From Methylobacterium sp. J-048 (GTDB lineage Bacteria > Pseudomonadota > Alphaproteobacteria > Rhizobiales > Beijerinckiaceae): a stretch of 64,000 nucleotides of DNA. The notes beneath the pieces were generated by a model. The model saw nothing but the letters and a program-made list of their open reading frames with translations, did not search any database and had not been told where the DNA came from. The DNA is taken from the NCBI RefSeq assembly GCF_022829515.1, contig NZ_JAKSYL010000105.1:60184-124183 (forward strand). The letters run 5' to 3'. Below are positions 1-8,958 of this stretch, piece by piece. The first letter of the stretch is position 1. Each line of letters opens with the position of its first letter. Both the position numbers and the translations under genes were made by a program.

Positions 1-722
1 TCTCCGGGAACATCGCCAACACCCAGACGGCGGGGTTCAAGACCACGGAGACGAGCTTCGCCGACATGCTGGCCCAGACCACGGCCAAGGCGCAATCGAG
101 CGGCGGCGTCTCGACCAGCACGCGCGACACCCTCGGGATCCAGGGGACGATCCAGTCCACCGGAGTCTCGACCAACCTCGCCATTTCGGGGAACGGCTAC
201 TTCGTGGTCCGGTCGAACACCGGCACGCCGCAGAGCCCGAGCTTCACCGGCGAGACCGGCTATACGCGGCGCGGCGACTTCGCCGCGGATTCGAGCGGCT
301 ACCTGGTCAACGGCGCGGGCTATTACCTGTTCGCCGGCCCGTCGGCGACCGCGCCGGTCCAGGTTCCCACCGGGACCAACACCCTGGCGAGCCTCGCGGT
401 CTCGCCCGCGGGCACGCTCACCGGCACGGCCGCGGATGGCAGCACGCAGGCGCTCGGATCGCTGACGCTGGCGCAGTTCGGCGGCCAGGACAACCTGACC
501 TCCCTCGACGGCGGCACCTACGTGGCCAACGGCCGATCCGGGACGCCGAGCTTCGGGCTCGACGGCGCGACCGTCACCGCCGGGTCGGTGGAGCAGTCGA
601 ATGCCGGCATCTCGGATCAGTTCTCCAAGATGATCGAGACCCAGCAGGCCTACACGGCCAACACCAAGGTCATGAGCGCCGCCGATCAGATGCTGCAGGA
701 CGCCATCGCGATGGATGTGTGA
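1..722 (+). CDS. Flagellar hook/basal-body rod-type protein (FlgE-like), 5' end outside window
   Basis: The reading frame is open from the first bases of the window, so the true start lies to the left. The first visible residues read SGNIANTQTAGFKTTE, the N-terminal signature of flagellar rod and hook proteins (usually N-N-I-A-N-x-x-T-x-G-F-K). A central LAISGNGYFVV segment and a C-terminal helix ending QMLQDAIAMDV are also typical. About 240 residues are visible, which is short for a classical FlgE and suggests a compact hook-family protein. FlgE, FlgF and FlgG share these motifs, so the exact member is uncertain. These proteins are exported by the flagellar type III apparatus and built into the rod or hook. 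Confidence 0.85.
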   Translation, partial: SGNIANTQTAGFKTTETSFADMLAQTTAKAQSSGGVSTSTRDTLGIQGTIQSTGVSTNLAISGNGYFVVRSNTGTPQSPSFTGETGYTRRGDFAADSSGYLVNGAGYYLFAGPSATAPVQVPTGTNTLASLAVSPAGTLTGTAADGSTQALGSLTLAQFGGQDNLTSLDGGTYVANGRSGTPSFGLDGATVTAGSVEQSNAGISDQFSKMIETQQAYTANTKVMSAADQMLQDAIAMDV

Positions 723-738
723 GGCCCGACGGCGCGCC

Positions 739-2277
739 TCACAGGAACTTCAGCGGGTCCGTCTCGGGCGGGGGCGGGGCCACGTCGTTGCGGTTCCACC
801 AGCCGCCGCCGAGCGCCACGAACAAAGCCGCGCTGTCGCCGTACTGGGTGGCGCGGGCGCCGGCCGAGGTAACCAGGGCCGACAAGTAGCCCTGCTGGGC
901 GATCAGCACCTGGGTCGAGGTGACGGCGCCGGCCGTGTACTGCTTGCGGATCAGCCCGAGGCTCTGGTTGGTGGCGCTGACTGCGGCATCGGCGGCGGCC
1001 ACCGCCTTGGCGTCGGCCTGCAGCGCCCGCAGGGCGTCGGCGACGTTCTGGAAGGCGGTGATCACCGTCGCCTTGTACTGCGCCTGCGCCTGGGTCAGCG
1101 TCTCCTCCGCCGCCCGCTGGCGCCGGAACAGGGTGCCGGCGTCGAAGATCGGCGCGGTCGCCTGGCCGATGATCGTGAAGAACGCCGCCCCGGGATTGGC
1201 AACCTGGGCGATCCGCACCGCGCTGGAGCCGCCCGTGGCGGTCAGGCTGAATTGCGGCAGGCGGTTGGCCACGGCGACGCCGACGCTGGCGCTCGCCTGC
1301 TGGACCAGGGACTCGGCTGCCTTCACGTCGGGGCGCTGCTGCACGAGGCGCGAGGGCAGGCTCACCGGCAGCTTGGTCGGCAGGCGCAGCGCCGAGAGCT
1401 GGAAGGTCTCCGAAACCTCGTCGGACGGGAGCCGCCCGGCCAGCGCGGTGAGCAGGTTGCGCTGCTGCGCCAGCTGCTTCTCGAGCGGCGGCAGCAATTG
1501 CTGCGACAGGGCGAGCGCGGCCTGCTGCTGGACCACGTCGGCCCCGGCGATCTGGCCGAGCGAGAGCTGCTTGTTGAACAGCTGCAGCACTTCGGTCTGC
1601 GCCTGGATTACCTTGCGGGTGGCGTCGATCTGCGCCCGTAGGGCCGCCTCCTGGATGGCGGCGGCGACGACGTTCCCGGTCAGGCTGAGATAGGCCGCCT
1701 CCAGCTGGAAGCGCTGGTTCTCGGTGGTGGCCTCCAGGGACTCGATCTGGCGCCGGTTCCCGCCGAACACGTCGGGATTGTACGAGACCACCGCCTGCGG
1801 CGTGTAGAGGCTGTAGAGATAGTTGGTCTGGTTGTTGAGCGGCGATTGCAGGTCGAGGCCCGGCGCCAAGACGCCCTGCGCCTGCGGGGTCGCGGTCAGG
1901 CTCGGATACAGCGTGCCCTTCTGGGCGAGGACGTTCTGCTGCGCGATCCGCAGCGAGGCCTGCGCCGCCTCCAGGGTCGGATTGTTGGCGAGCGCCTGCT
2001 CGACCAGCTGGTTCAGCGCCTTGGAGTGGAACAGGGTCCACCACTGGCCGGGAATGTCGGCCCCGGAGACGAAGCTCTGATCCGCCGAGCCGCCCTGCCG
2101 GGTGCGGATATTGTCGGCGGCCGAGGGGTTCTTGAGCGGTTCCTTGGTGTAGCGCCCGACCGGCGGCGCCTCGGGCGGCACGTAGTTCGGGCCGACCGCG
2201 CAGGCCGACAGGGACAGAGCCGCCGCCAGCACGGCAGCCGCACGACCGCACCGCTTCGGCGCCAACTCCACCATCAT
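739..2277 (-). CDS. RND efflux system outer-membrane lipoprotein (NodT/CusC-like)
   Basis: The 512-residue protein begins MMVELAPKRCGR, followed by a hydrophobic stretch and the lipobox LSAC, so it should be a lipoprotein of the outer membrane. Conserved features include CAVGPNYVPPEAP after the lipidated cysteine and two outer membrane efflux protein repeats with long coiled helices. It would form the outer-membrane channel of the tripartite pump encoded just upstream on the same strand. The frame stays open far upstream into the pump gene, but the lipobox and homology start at 2277. The 3' end converges with the flagellar gene, leaving 16 bases between them. Confidence 0.9.
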   Translation of the reverse strand: MMVELAPKRCGRAAAVLAAALSLSACAVGPNYVPPEAPPVGRYTKEPLKNPSAADNIRTRQGGSADQSFVSGADIPGQWWTLFHSKALNQLVEQALANNPTLEAAQASLRIAQQNVLAQKGTLYPSLTATPQAQGVLAPGLDLQSPLNNQTNYLYSLYTPQAVVSYNPDVFGGNRRQIESLEATTENQRFQLEAAYLSLTGNVVAAAIQEAALRAQIDATRKVIQAQTEVLQLFNKQLSLGQIAGADVVQQQAALALSQQLLPPLEKQLAQQRNLLTALAGRLPSDEVSETFQLSALRLPTKLPVSLPSRLVQQRPDVKAAESLVQQASASVGVAVANRLPQFSLTATGGSSAVRIAQVANPGAAFFTIIGQATAPIFDAGTLFRRQRAAEETLTQAQAQYKATVITAFQNVADALRALQADAKAVAAADAAVSATNQSLGLIRKQYTAGAVTSTQVLIAQQGYLSALVTSAGARATQYGDSAALFVALGGGWWNRNDVAPPPPETDPLKFL

Positions 2278-2417
2278 GCCCCCGAAACCCCTCCCTCGGT
2301 AGAGGGTCCGGGCGCACGGCCAAGTCAATCCGACGGCGGCGCGATCCCGCGCGCCGGACCGGCGCTGTGGTGTTCCGGTCACGTGTCGTCCCCCGGCTCG
2401 CGCCGCCCCGATCCGGC

Positions 2418-5400
2418 TCATGCCGCGGCCCGATGCTCCGTCCGCGCCCGCGCATTCGGGTTCGGTCGGCGCCGGGAAAACAGCGAGATCAGCACCGGCA
2501 CCACGACCAGGATCAGGTTCGGGGCCAGGATGATGCCGCCGACCACCACCAGGGCCAGCGGCTTCTGCACCTGCGAGCCGATGCCGGTGGACACCGCCGC
2601 CGGCAGCAGGCCGACGCAGGCGGCCACGCAGGTCATCATCACCGGGCGCATCCGCACGATCGCGGCGTTCCACACCGCGTCCTTGCGCTGCCAGCCCTCG
2701 TCGAGGAGCTGGTTGTAGTAGGCCAGGAGGATCACGCCCTCCATGGTCGAGATGCCGAACAGCGCGATGAAGCCGATCGCCGCCGAGATCGAGAACGGCG
2801 TGCCGGTGAACGACAGGGCGAAGATGCCGCCGATCATCGCCATCGGGATCACCGAGAGCGTCAGCAACATGTCCGCCACCGACGAGAAGTTGATGAACAG
2901 CAGGAGCGCGATCAGCAGCAGGGTCACCGGCACGACCAGGCTGAGCCGGGTCGCGGCGTCCTTGAGGTTGGTGAACTGCCCGACCCACTCCATCCGGTAG
3001 CCCGGCGGCAGGTCCACGGCCTCGGCGACCTTGCGCTGGGCCTCGATCACCGCGCTGCCGAGGTCGCGCCCGCGCACGGAGAACTTCACCGGAATGTAGC
3101 GCTCCTGGTCCTCGCGGTAGATGAACGAGGCGCCCGAGACGAGGTCGACGTCGGCGATCTCGGAGAGCGGCACCTGGATCACGCCACCGTTGGGGTTCTG
3201 GGCGCCGACCGCGATGTTGCGGATGCCGGCCAGCGACGAGCGGTACTCCTTGGCCAGCCGCACCCGCATCGAGAAGTGCCGGTCGGAGCCGTACTCGTAG
3301 AGGTCGCCCGCAGTCTGGCCGCCGATCGCCGCCTGGATCGTGGTGTTCACGTCGCCGATCGACAGGCCGTAGCGGGCGGCCTTGTGGCGGTCGACGTCGA
3401 TCCGCACGGTCGGCTGGCCGAGGGATTCGAACACCGCCAGGTCGGTGATGCCCGGCACCGTGGCCAGCGCCGCCTTGGCGGCGTTGGCGGTCTTGGTGAG
3501 CTGGGCGAGGTCGCTGCCGTAGATCTTGACCGAGTTCTCGCCCTTCACGCCCGAGGCCGCCTCCTGGACGTTGTCCTCGATATATTGCGAGAAGTTGAAC
3601 TCGATCCCGGGAAACTCCGCTTCGAGCTTCTTGTTCAGGTCGTGGATCAGCGTGTCCTTGTCGAGGCCCTTGCGCCACTGGTCGATCGGCTTCAACGGCG
3701 CCAGGATCTCGACGTTGAAGAACCCGGTGGCGTCGGTGCCGTCGTTGGGCCGGCCCTGGTGCGAGATCACCGTGACGACCTCCGGGACCTCCTGGAAGAT
3801 CTTGCGCAGGCGCTGGACATAGGCGTTGCCGGCCTCCAGCGAGATCGATGACGGCATGGTGCCGCGCACGTAGAGGTTGCCCTCTTCGAGCCGCGGCAGG
3901 AATTCCAGGCCGAGGTTGCGTGCCGCCAGCCCGGAGGCCAGCAGCACCACCAGCATCACCGAGAGCGCCAGCACCCGGTTCTTCAGGCCGAAGGCCAGGA
4001 TGCGCTCGTGCCCGGCGCGCAGGACCCGCACGATCAGGGTGTCCCGCTCCTCGAGCTTCCGGGGCAGGATCAGCGCCGAGAGGGCCGGCGAGACCGTGAA
4101 GGTGGCGAGCAGGCCGCCGACCAGCGCGTAGGCGTAGGTCTTGGCCATCGGGCCGAAGATGTGGCCCTCGACGCCGCTCATCGTGAACAGCGGCAGGAAG
4201 CCGACGATGATGATGATCGCCGAGAAGAAGATCGCCCGGTTCACCTCGACGCCGGCGATGGCGATGATGCCGAGCCGGCCCTCCAGGCCCCCCGGCGGCT
4301 TCTGGCCCTCGGAATGCTCGGGCTCGGCGAGGTGCCGGAACACGTTCTCGACCATGATCACCGTGGCGTCGACGATCAGGCCGAAATCGATGGCGCCGAG
4401 CGACAGCAGGTTGGCCGAATCGCCCCGCACCACCAGGATCAGGATCGCGAAGCCGAGCGCGAACGGGATCGTGGCCGCCACGATGATCGCGCTGGTGAGC
4501 GATCCCAGGAACAGCCACTGCACGATGAACACCAGCACCACCCCGAAGACGAGGTTGTGCATCACCGTATGGGTCGTGGTGTGGATCAGGCCCGACCGGT
4601 CGTAGATCCGCTCGATCTTCACGTCGGGGGGCAGGATCGTCGAGCTGTTGATCTTGTCGATCTCGGCCTCGACGCGCTCCAGGGTCGGCAGGCTCTGGCC
4701 GCCGCGGCTCATGAGCACGATGCCCTCGACCACGTCGGGCTGGTCGTCGTGGCCGACGATCCCGAGCCGGGGCGCGTTCGACACGCGGACCTCCGCCACG
4801 TCCCGCACCAGCACCGGCGTGCCGTTGACGAGGCTGATCATCGTGTCCTTGATGTCGTCCATGTCGCGGATCAGGCCGATGCCGCGCACCACCGCGGATT
4901 GCTGGCCGACATTCAGCGTCTGCCCGCCGACGTTGATCGAGGCGTTGTTCAGCGCGGTCGTCAGCTGGACCAGGGTCAGGCCCTGGGCCTGGAGGCGGTT
5001 CAGGTCGACCGCGACCTCGTATTCCTTGGCCTTGCCGCCGAAGGCGGTCACGTCGGTGACGCCGGGGATCGCCTTGAACCGGCGCTGCAGCACCCAGTCC
5101 TGCAGGGTCTTCATGTCCATGGGCGAGTAGCCCGCCGGGCCGACCAGCTTGTAGCGCATGATCTCGCCCACCGGGCTCGTCGGCGAGATCTGCGGCGTGG
5201 CGCCGTTCGGCAGGCTCGGGGCCTGCGACAGGCGGTTGAGCACCCGCTGCAGCGCCTGCTCGTACGTGTACTCGTAGTTGAACTGGACCTTCACGTCGGA
5301 CAGGCCGAACAGCGAGATCGTCCGCACCACCTGGGCGTTGGGGATGCCGGCGAGCGCCACCTCCAGGGGGATGGTGATGTAGCGCTCGATCTCGTCGGCG

Positions 5401-5567
5401 GATTGCCCCGGATTCTGGGTGATCACGTCGACCAGCGGCGGCACCGGGTCGGGATAGGCCTCGATGTTGAGCTGGGTATAGGCGCCGTAGCCGATGCCGA
5501 GCATCACCACGAACAGCAGCACCACCAGCACGCGCTGGCGCAGCGAGAAGACGATCAGGCTGTTCAT
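2418..5567 (-). CDS. Heavy-metal RND efflux pump, CzcA/CusA family inner-membrane subunit
   Basis: This 1049-residue protein has full RND length. It has an N-terminal membrane segment (about 13-30), a large periplasmic loop, a central membrane block starting near 335, a second periplasmic loop and a C-terminal membrane block. The fourth-helix motif DFGLIVDATVIMVEN (D394, D400, E407) is the charged proton/cation relay of the heavy-metal (HME) branch, as opposed to the drug-exporting AcrB branch. The substrate cannot be fixed. As I recall, zinc/cobalt CzcA proteins carry DGA after the second aspartate, whereas here it is DAT. It sits between its fusion protein (15 bases upstream) and its outer-membrane partner (140 bases downstream). 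Confidence 0.92.
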   Translation of the reverse strand: MNSLIVFSLRQRVLVVLLFVVMLGIGYGAYTQLNIEAYPDPVPPLVDVITQNPGQSADEIERYITIPLEVALAGIPNAQVVRTISLFGLSDVKVQFNYEYTYEQALQRVLNRLSQAPSLPNGATPQISPTSPVGEIMRYKLVGPAGYSPMDMKTLQDWVLQRRFKAIPGVTDVTAFGGKAKEYEVAVDLNRLQAQGLTLVQLTTALNNASINVGGQTLNVGQQSAVVRGIGLIRDMDDIKDTMISLVNGTPVLVRDVAEVRVSNAPRLGIVGHDDQPDVVEGIVLMSRGGQSLPTLERVEAEIDKINSSTILPPDVKIERIYDRSGLIHTTTHTVMHNLVFGVVLVFIVQWLFLGSLTSAIIVAATIPFALGFAILILVVRGDSANLLSLGAIDFGLIVDATVIMVENVFRHLAEPEHSEGQKPPGGLEGRLGIIAIAGVEVNRAIFFSAIIIIVGFLPLFTMSGVEGHIFGPMAKTYAYALVGGLLATFTVSPALSALILPRKLEERDTLIVRVLRAGHERILAFGLKNRVLALSVMLVVLLASGLAARNLGLEFLPRLEEGNLYVRGTMPSSISLEAGNAYVQRLRKIFQEVPEVVTVISHQGRPNDGTDATGFFNVEILAPLKPIDQWRKGLDKDTLIHDLNKKLEAEFPGIEFNFSQYIEDNVQEAASGVKGENSVKIYGSDLAQLTKTANAAKAALATVPGITDLAVFESLGQPTVRIDVDRHKAARYGLSIGDVNTTIQAAIGGQTAGDLYEYGSDRHFSMRVRLAKEYRSSLAGIRNIAVGAQNPNGGVIQVPLSEIADVDLVSGASFIYREDQERYIPVKFSVRGRDLGSAVIEAQRKVAEAVDLPPGYRMEWVGQFTNLKDAATRLSLVVPVTLLLIALLLFINFSSVADMLLTLSVIPMAMIGGIFALSFTGTPFSISAAIGFIALFGISTMEGVILLAYYNQLLDEGWQRKDAVWNAAIVRMRPVMMTCVAACVGLLPAAVSTGIGSQVQKPLALVVVGGIILAPNLILVVVPVLISLFSRRRPNPNARARTEHRAAA

Positions 5568-5582
5568 CGCCCGGATTCCCGC

Positions 5583-6896
5583 TCAGGATGCCTTGTCGCC
5601 GGTGGCCGCCCGGTCGATGAACAGGGCCCCCCGGGTCACGATCTGCTCGCCCGCGTGCAGGCCGTCGACGACCTGCGCGTTGTCGCCGTTGATGACGCCG
5701 AGCTTGATGTCGCGCGCCTCCACGGCGCCGTCCTGGCGGGCCACCCAGACATGGGTGCGGTCGCCCTCGTACACGATCGCGGCGACCGGCACGCTGGGCG
5801 ACGGCTCGCCCTTGCCGGTGATGATCGTGTAGGTGGCAAACATCTCCGGCCGCAACACGCGGTCGGGATTGTCGACCTCGCTGCGCACGGCGAGCCGGCG
5901 GGTGGCCGGGTCCAGGCTCGCGGCCATGTAGTTCACCCGGGCCTTGAACACCCGCGCGCCGAAGCCCGCCACCTTCGCCTCGACCTCCTGGCCGATGCGG
6001 ATCTTCGGGATCTCGCTTTCGCGCACGTTGGCGACGAGCCAGACCGTGGACAGGTCGCCGATCACGAAGACCGGGTCGCTGGAGGCGGAGAGGAACTGCC
6101 CGGTGCCCACTTTCCGCTGGACGATGGTGCCGGCGATCGGCGCCCGGATCTGGGTCTCCGGGCTGAGGCGGCCGTTCTTCTCGTAGGCGGCGATCTCGGC
6201 GTCGGACTTGCCGAGCAGCCGCAGACGGTTCTTCACGGCGTCGAGGGACGCTTCCGCGGTCTTGAGATCGCTCTGGGCGGCGATGACGTCGTTCTGCGCC
6301 GACTGGTAATCCTTCAGCGCCACCGCGTGGGCCTGGAACAGCTCCTGCTGGCGCGCCGCGATGGTCTGGTCGAGCTTCAGCAGGGCCTGCTGCTTCTGGA
6401 GGTTGTTCAGGGCCGCCTGGTAGTCGTTCTGCGCCTGGACCATGTCGGTGGCCTCCAGCGTCAGCAGCACGTCGCCGGCCTTCACGTCGTCGCCCGCCCG
6501 GGCCAGCACCTTGGTCACCCGGCCCGCATAGGGCGAGACCACCGGCACGTTGTCGTCGTCGTTGAGGGCAATGCGCCCTTCCGCGGAGCCCTCGGGACGG
6601 AACACCTGGGTCGCCACCGGCAGGATCTCGAAGGCGGCGCGCTGCTCCTTGGTCGGACGGAAGACCCGCTCGACCGCGCCGGCCTTCTCGGCCTCGATCC
6701 CCGCATCGGGGTTGCCCGATCCGAACAGCCCGGCGACGACGCCCGACGCGGCCTCGCGGGCGCGGTCCGACACGGCGAGCGCCACGCCGCCCGCGACCGC
6801 GAGCAGCACGAGGGCGATCAGGAGCCAGGGCGCGCGGCGCCCGCGCGCGGACGCGGCGACGGCGTCATCCTGTTCCAGCGGGTTGCGGGCGTCCAT
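5583..6896 (-). CDS. Heavy-metal RND periplasmic membrane fusion protein, CzcB-like
   Basis: The 437-residue protein has an acidic/basic N-terminus, one membrane anchor (about 23-43) and then the adaptor architecture of HlyD/CzcB proteins. This comprises a barrel-sandwich half (SPYAGRVTKVLARAGDDVKAG), a long alpha hairpin rich in Gln/Ala/Leu (about 150-250), the second barrel-sandwich half (IRAPIAGTIVQRKVGTGQF) and beta-barrel domains (WLVANVRE, VNYMAASLDPATRR). It would join the CzcA-type pump to the outer-membrane channel. It is the first gene of the minus-strand operon, so the promoter should lie between 6897 and 7189, shared with the divergent CobW gene. Confidence 0.92.
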   Translation of the reverse strand: MDARNPLEQDDAVAASARGRRAPWLLIALVLLAVAGGVALAVSDRAREAASGVVAGLFGSGNPDAGIEAEKAGAVERVFRPTKEQRAAFEILPVATQVFRPEGSAEGRIALNDDDNVPVVSPYAGRVTKVLARAGDDVKAGDVLLTLEATDMVQAQNDYQAALNNLQKQQALLKLDQTIAARQQELFQAHAVALKDYQSAQNDVIAAQSDLKTAEASLDAVKNRLRLLGKSDAEIAAYEKNGRLSPETQIRAPIAGTIVQRKVGTGQFLSASSDPVFVIGDLSTVWLVANVRESEIPKIRIGQEVEAKVAGFGARVFKARVNYMAASLDPATRRLAVRSEVDNPDRVLRPEMFATYTIITGKGEPSPSVPVAAIVYEGDRTHVWVARQDGAVEARDIKLGVINGDNAQVVDGLHAGEQIVTRGALFIDRAATGDKAS

Positions 6897-7119
6897 GCGG
6901 TTGGTCTTCTAGGGCCGGGCGAAGGTCCGGGATGGCTGACAGGGCACGTTTCCGCCCAGACCCCGGCCGTTTCATGGTGATCGGAGTCGCTTGTCGAGGC
7001 GTGCCGTCCGGGCGGACCCAGACTGCACCACGTGCCTAGAGCAAAGCTTGGCTGATCCGCAATCGATCGGGGGGGCAGGTCGCGAAACCGTGTGGCTCGA
7101 TCTTCCTTCGCCGGGATAT

Positions 7120-7134
7120 TGTTACAATATGACA
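7120..7134. promoter_or_regulatory. Candidate Zur box upstream of the CobW GTPase gene
   Basis: The 15-base imperfect palindrome TGTTACAATATGACA lies 56 bases upstream of the CobW start. It differs at two positions from TGTTATAATATAACA, the core of the proteobacterial Zur operator as I remember it. Zur represses zinc-scarcity genes, and COG0523 GTPases are recurrent members of that regulon. The rest of this interval (6897-7189) shows no gene. The site is also 224 bases upstream of the divergent efflux operon. The match was made by eye, not scored. Confidence 0.5.
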
Positions 7135-7189
7135 ACGCTCGCGGGCAGCCAGCCCGACCCATCCCGCAGATCCGATCGAAGAATCCGCC

Positions 7190-8191
7190 ATGACCGACAT
7201 GAGTTCTGCTTCCGCCCCATCGGGTTCGACCGCCGGCAAGATCCCGGTGACCGTGCTCACCGGCTATCTCGGCGCCGGCAAGACCACCTTGCTCAACCGG
7301 ATCCTCACGGAAAACCATGGCAAGCGCTACGCCGTGATCGTCAACGAGTTCGGCGAGATCGGCATCGACAACGACCTCGTCGTCGGCGCGGACGAGGAAG
7401 TGTTCGAGATGAACAACGGCTGCGTCTGCTGCACGGTGCGCGGCGACCTGATCCGGATCATGGACGGCCTGGTGAAGCGCCGGGGCAAGTTCGACGCGAT
7501 CATCGTCGAAACTACGGGGCTCGCCGACCCGGCCCCGGTCGCCCAGACCTTCTTCGTCGACCAGGATGTCGGCGACGCCGCCCGCCTCGACGCCGTGGTG
7601 ACGGTGGCCGATGCCAAGTGGCTGTCCGACCGCCTGAAGGATGCCCCGGAGGCCAAGAACCAGATCGCCTTCGCGGACGTGATCCTGCTCAACAAGAGCG
7701 ACCTCGTCTCGCCGGAAGACCTCGACCGGGTCGAGGCCGAGATCCGCGGCATCAATCCGCTGGCCAAGCTCCACCGCACCCAGAACTGCGCGGTGCCCCT
7801 GGAGGCCGTGCTCGAGCGCAACGCCTTCGACCTCGACCGCATCCTCGAGGTGGAGCCGGAATTCCTGGAGGCGGGACACCACCACCATCATGATTCCGAA
7901 ATCCAGTCGATCTCGGCGAAGATCGACGGCGAGGTCGATCCGGAGAAGTTCATGCCCTGGATCTCGAACCTCACCCAGGTCCAGGGACCCGACATCCTGC
8001 GCTGCAAGGGCATCGTCGCCTTCCCGAACGAGCCCAAGCGCTTCGTCTTCCAGGGCGTGCACATGATCCTCGACGGCGACGTCCAGGGGGATTGGCGTGC
8101 GGACGAGAAGCGGGTCTCCCGGGTGGTGTTCATCGGCCGCAACCTCGACCCGGCGGCGATCCGCGAGGGCTTCGAAGCCTGCCGGATCTGA
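7190..8191 (+). CDS. CobW/COG0523 family GTP-binding metal chaperone
   Basis: This 333-residue P-loop GTPase belongs to the G3E/COG0523 family. The Walker A motif GYLGAGKT is at 25-32 and the family-defining metal site GCVCC at 77-81 (cysteines 78, 80, 81). A histidine run (GHHHHHDSE, near 225-233) precedes the C-terminal CobW_C domain, which contains LRCKGIVAF and [10 protein letters not shown]. The family delivers zinc, cobalt or other metals to client enzymes under GTP control. The Zur-like palindrome upstream argues for a zinc-starvation role rather than cobalamin synthesis, and no cobalamin gene is nearby. It faces away from a heavy-metal efflux operon. Confidence 0.93.
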   Translation: MTDMSSASAPSGSTAGKIPVTVLTGYLGAGKTTLLNRILTENHGKRYAVIVNEFGEIGIDNDLVVGADEEVFEMNNGCVCCTVRGDLIRIMDGLVKRRGKFDAIIVETTGLADPAPVAQTFFVDQDVGDAARLDAVVTVADAKWLSDRLKDAPEAKNQIAFADVILLNKSDLVSPEDLDRVEAEIRGINPLAKLHRTQNCAVPLEAVLERNAFDLDRILEVEPEFLEAGHHHHHDSEIQSISAKIDGEVDPEKFMPWISNLTQVQGPDILRCKGIVAFPNEPKRFVFQGVHMILDGDVQGDWRADEKRVSRVVFIGRNLDPAAIREGFEACRI

Positions 8192-8221
8192 CCCGGGGCC
8201 GCCCGGCCGAACCGGGATCCT

Positions 8222-8257
8222 GCCGCCGACGCGTCTCGGTCGCGCGCCGTCGGCGGC
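8222..8257 (+). terminator. GC-rich hairpin downstream of the CobW gene
   Basis: Perfect 10-base arms GCCGCCGACG (8222-8231) and CGTCGGCGGC (8248-8257) enclose a 16-base loop, 30 bases after the CobW stop codon. No T-run follows, so it may act as an RNA-stabilising or Rho-associated 3' structure rather than a classical intrinsic terminator. Confidence 0.4.
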
Positions 8258-8357
8258 CCGGCTTGCCGGGGCGCGTGTATAACGACCGACTATCGGAGCG
8301 TTCTTCCTCGATATAGCGTATCGGCACGGCTCGATACCGACTTGGGGGGAATTCGCC

Positions 8358-8849
8358 ATGGTACGCCTGCTTCTGGCCGCTACGATGCTTGCTTGCGGCG
8401 CCGGCGCGCTCGTCACGCCGGCCGCGGCCCTGTCCGCCAAGGATTGCTCGACCAAGTATCAGGCGGCCAAGCAGGCCGGGACGCTCAACGGCCAGAAGTG
8501 GAACGACTTCCGCAAGGCGGAGTGCGGTGCCGATGCGTCCGGCACGACGGCCAACACGGTGCCGAACCCGGTGGCGCCGGGGGCGACCAAGACCGCTGCT
8601 CCCGCTCCGGCTCCCGCGCCGGCCGCCCCGGCGGCGAGGCCCACCGCCGCCGCACCGGCCGCTGGCACCGCCGCATATCCGTCCGCCGTCGATCCGAAAT
8701 ACGCGAGCGAATCCGCCGGCAAGGCGCGAATGCATACCTGCCTCGACAGCTACAACGCGGCCAAGTCCGCCGGGACGCTGGGCGACGCGAAGTGGATCCA
8801 GAAGGGCGGCGGCTACTACTCGGTCTGCAACAAGCGGCTGAAGGGCTGA
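8358..8849 (+). CDS. Small exported Ala/Pro-rich protein with a duplicated Cys-Trp motif
   Basis: This 163-residue hypothetical protein starts with a clear signal peptide (MVRLLLAATMLACGAGALVTPAAA). The mature part has two related blocks. The first (about 29-60) contains DCSTKYQAAKQAGTLNGQKW and a later cysteine. The second (about 125-163) contains TCLDSYNAAKSAGTLGDAKW and a cysteine near the end. They are joined by a low-complexity Ala/Pro linker. Each block has a C-x(3)-Y-x-A-A-K-x-A-G-T-L-x(4)-W spacing, suggesting an internal duplication with one disulfide per copy. Similar alanine-rich exported proteins are common in Methylobacterium, as I recall, but no function is known to me. The ATG is preceded by GGGGGGAA. 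Confidence 0.75.
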   Translation: MVRLLLAATMLACGAGALVTPAAALSAKDCSTKYQAAKQAGTLNGQKWNDFRKAECGADASGTTANTVPNPVAPGATKTAAPAPAPAPAAPAARPTAAAPAAGTAAYPSAVDPKYASESAGKARMHTCLDSYNAAKSAGTLGDAKWIQKGGGYYSVCNKRLKG

Positions 8850-8958
8850 CGACACCCGCGCACCACGCTGCCTGCCGCGAAGCCTATTCTCAACCATTGG
8901 ATGTCATGGACTCCGGACGTGCGGGCCTGCGTAACGGGCCCGCGGAGTCCGCGTATCC

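Noticed and set aside
739..4518. Very long open frame running through the outer-membrane lipoprotein and across the pump gene
   Set aside because: Only the part from 2277 downward has a signal, lipobox and homology. The upstream part is an out-of-frame reading of the CzcA-type gene, not a fusion protein.
4008..6980. Plus-strand frame of nearly 1000 codons opposite the efflux operon
   Set aside because: High GC makes long antisense frames common. Its His/Asp/Arg/Gly-rich composition is typical of a shadow and it lies entirely opposite well-supported genes.
7081..7189. Cobalamin riboswitch upstream of the CobW gene
   Set aside because: The leader is too short and shows no B12-box-like sequence; the Zur-like palindrome is a better explanation.
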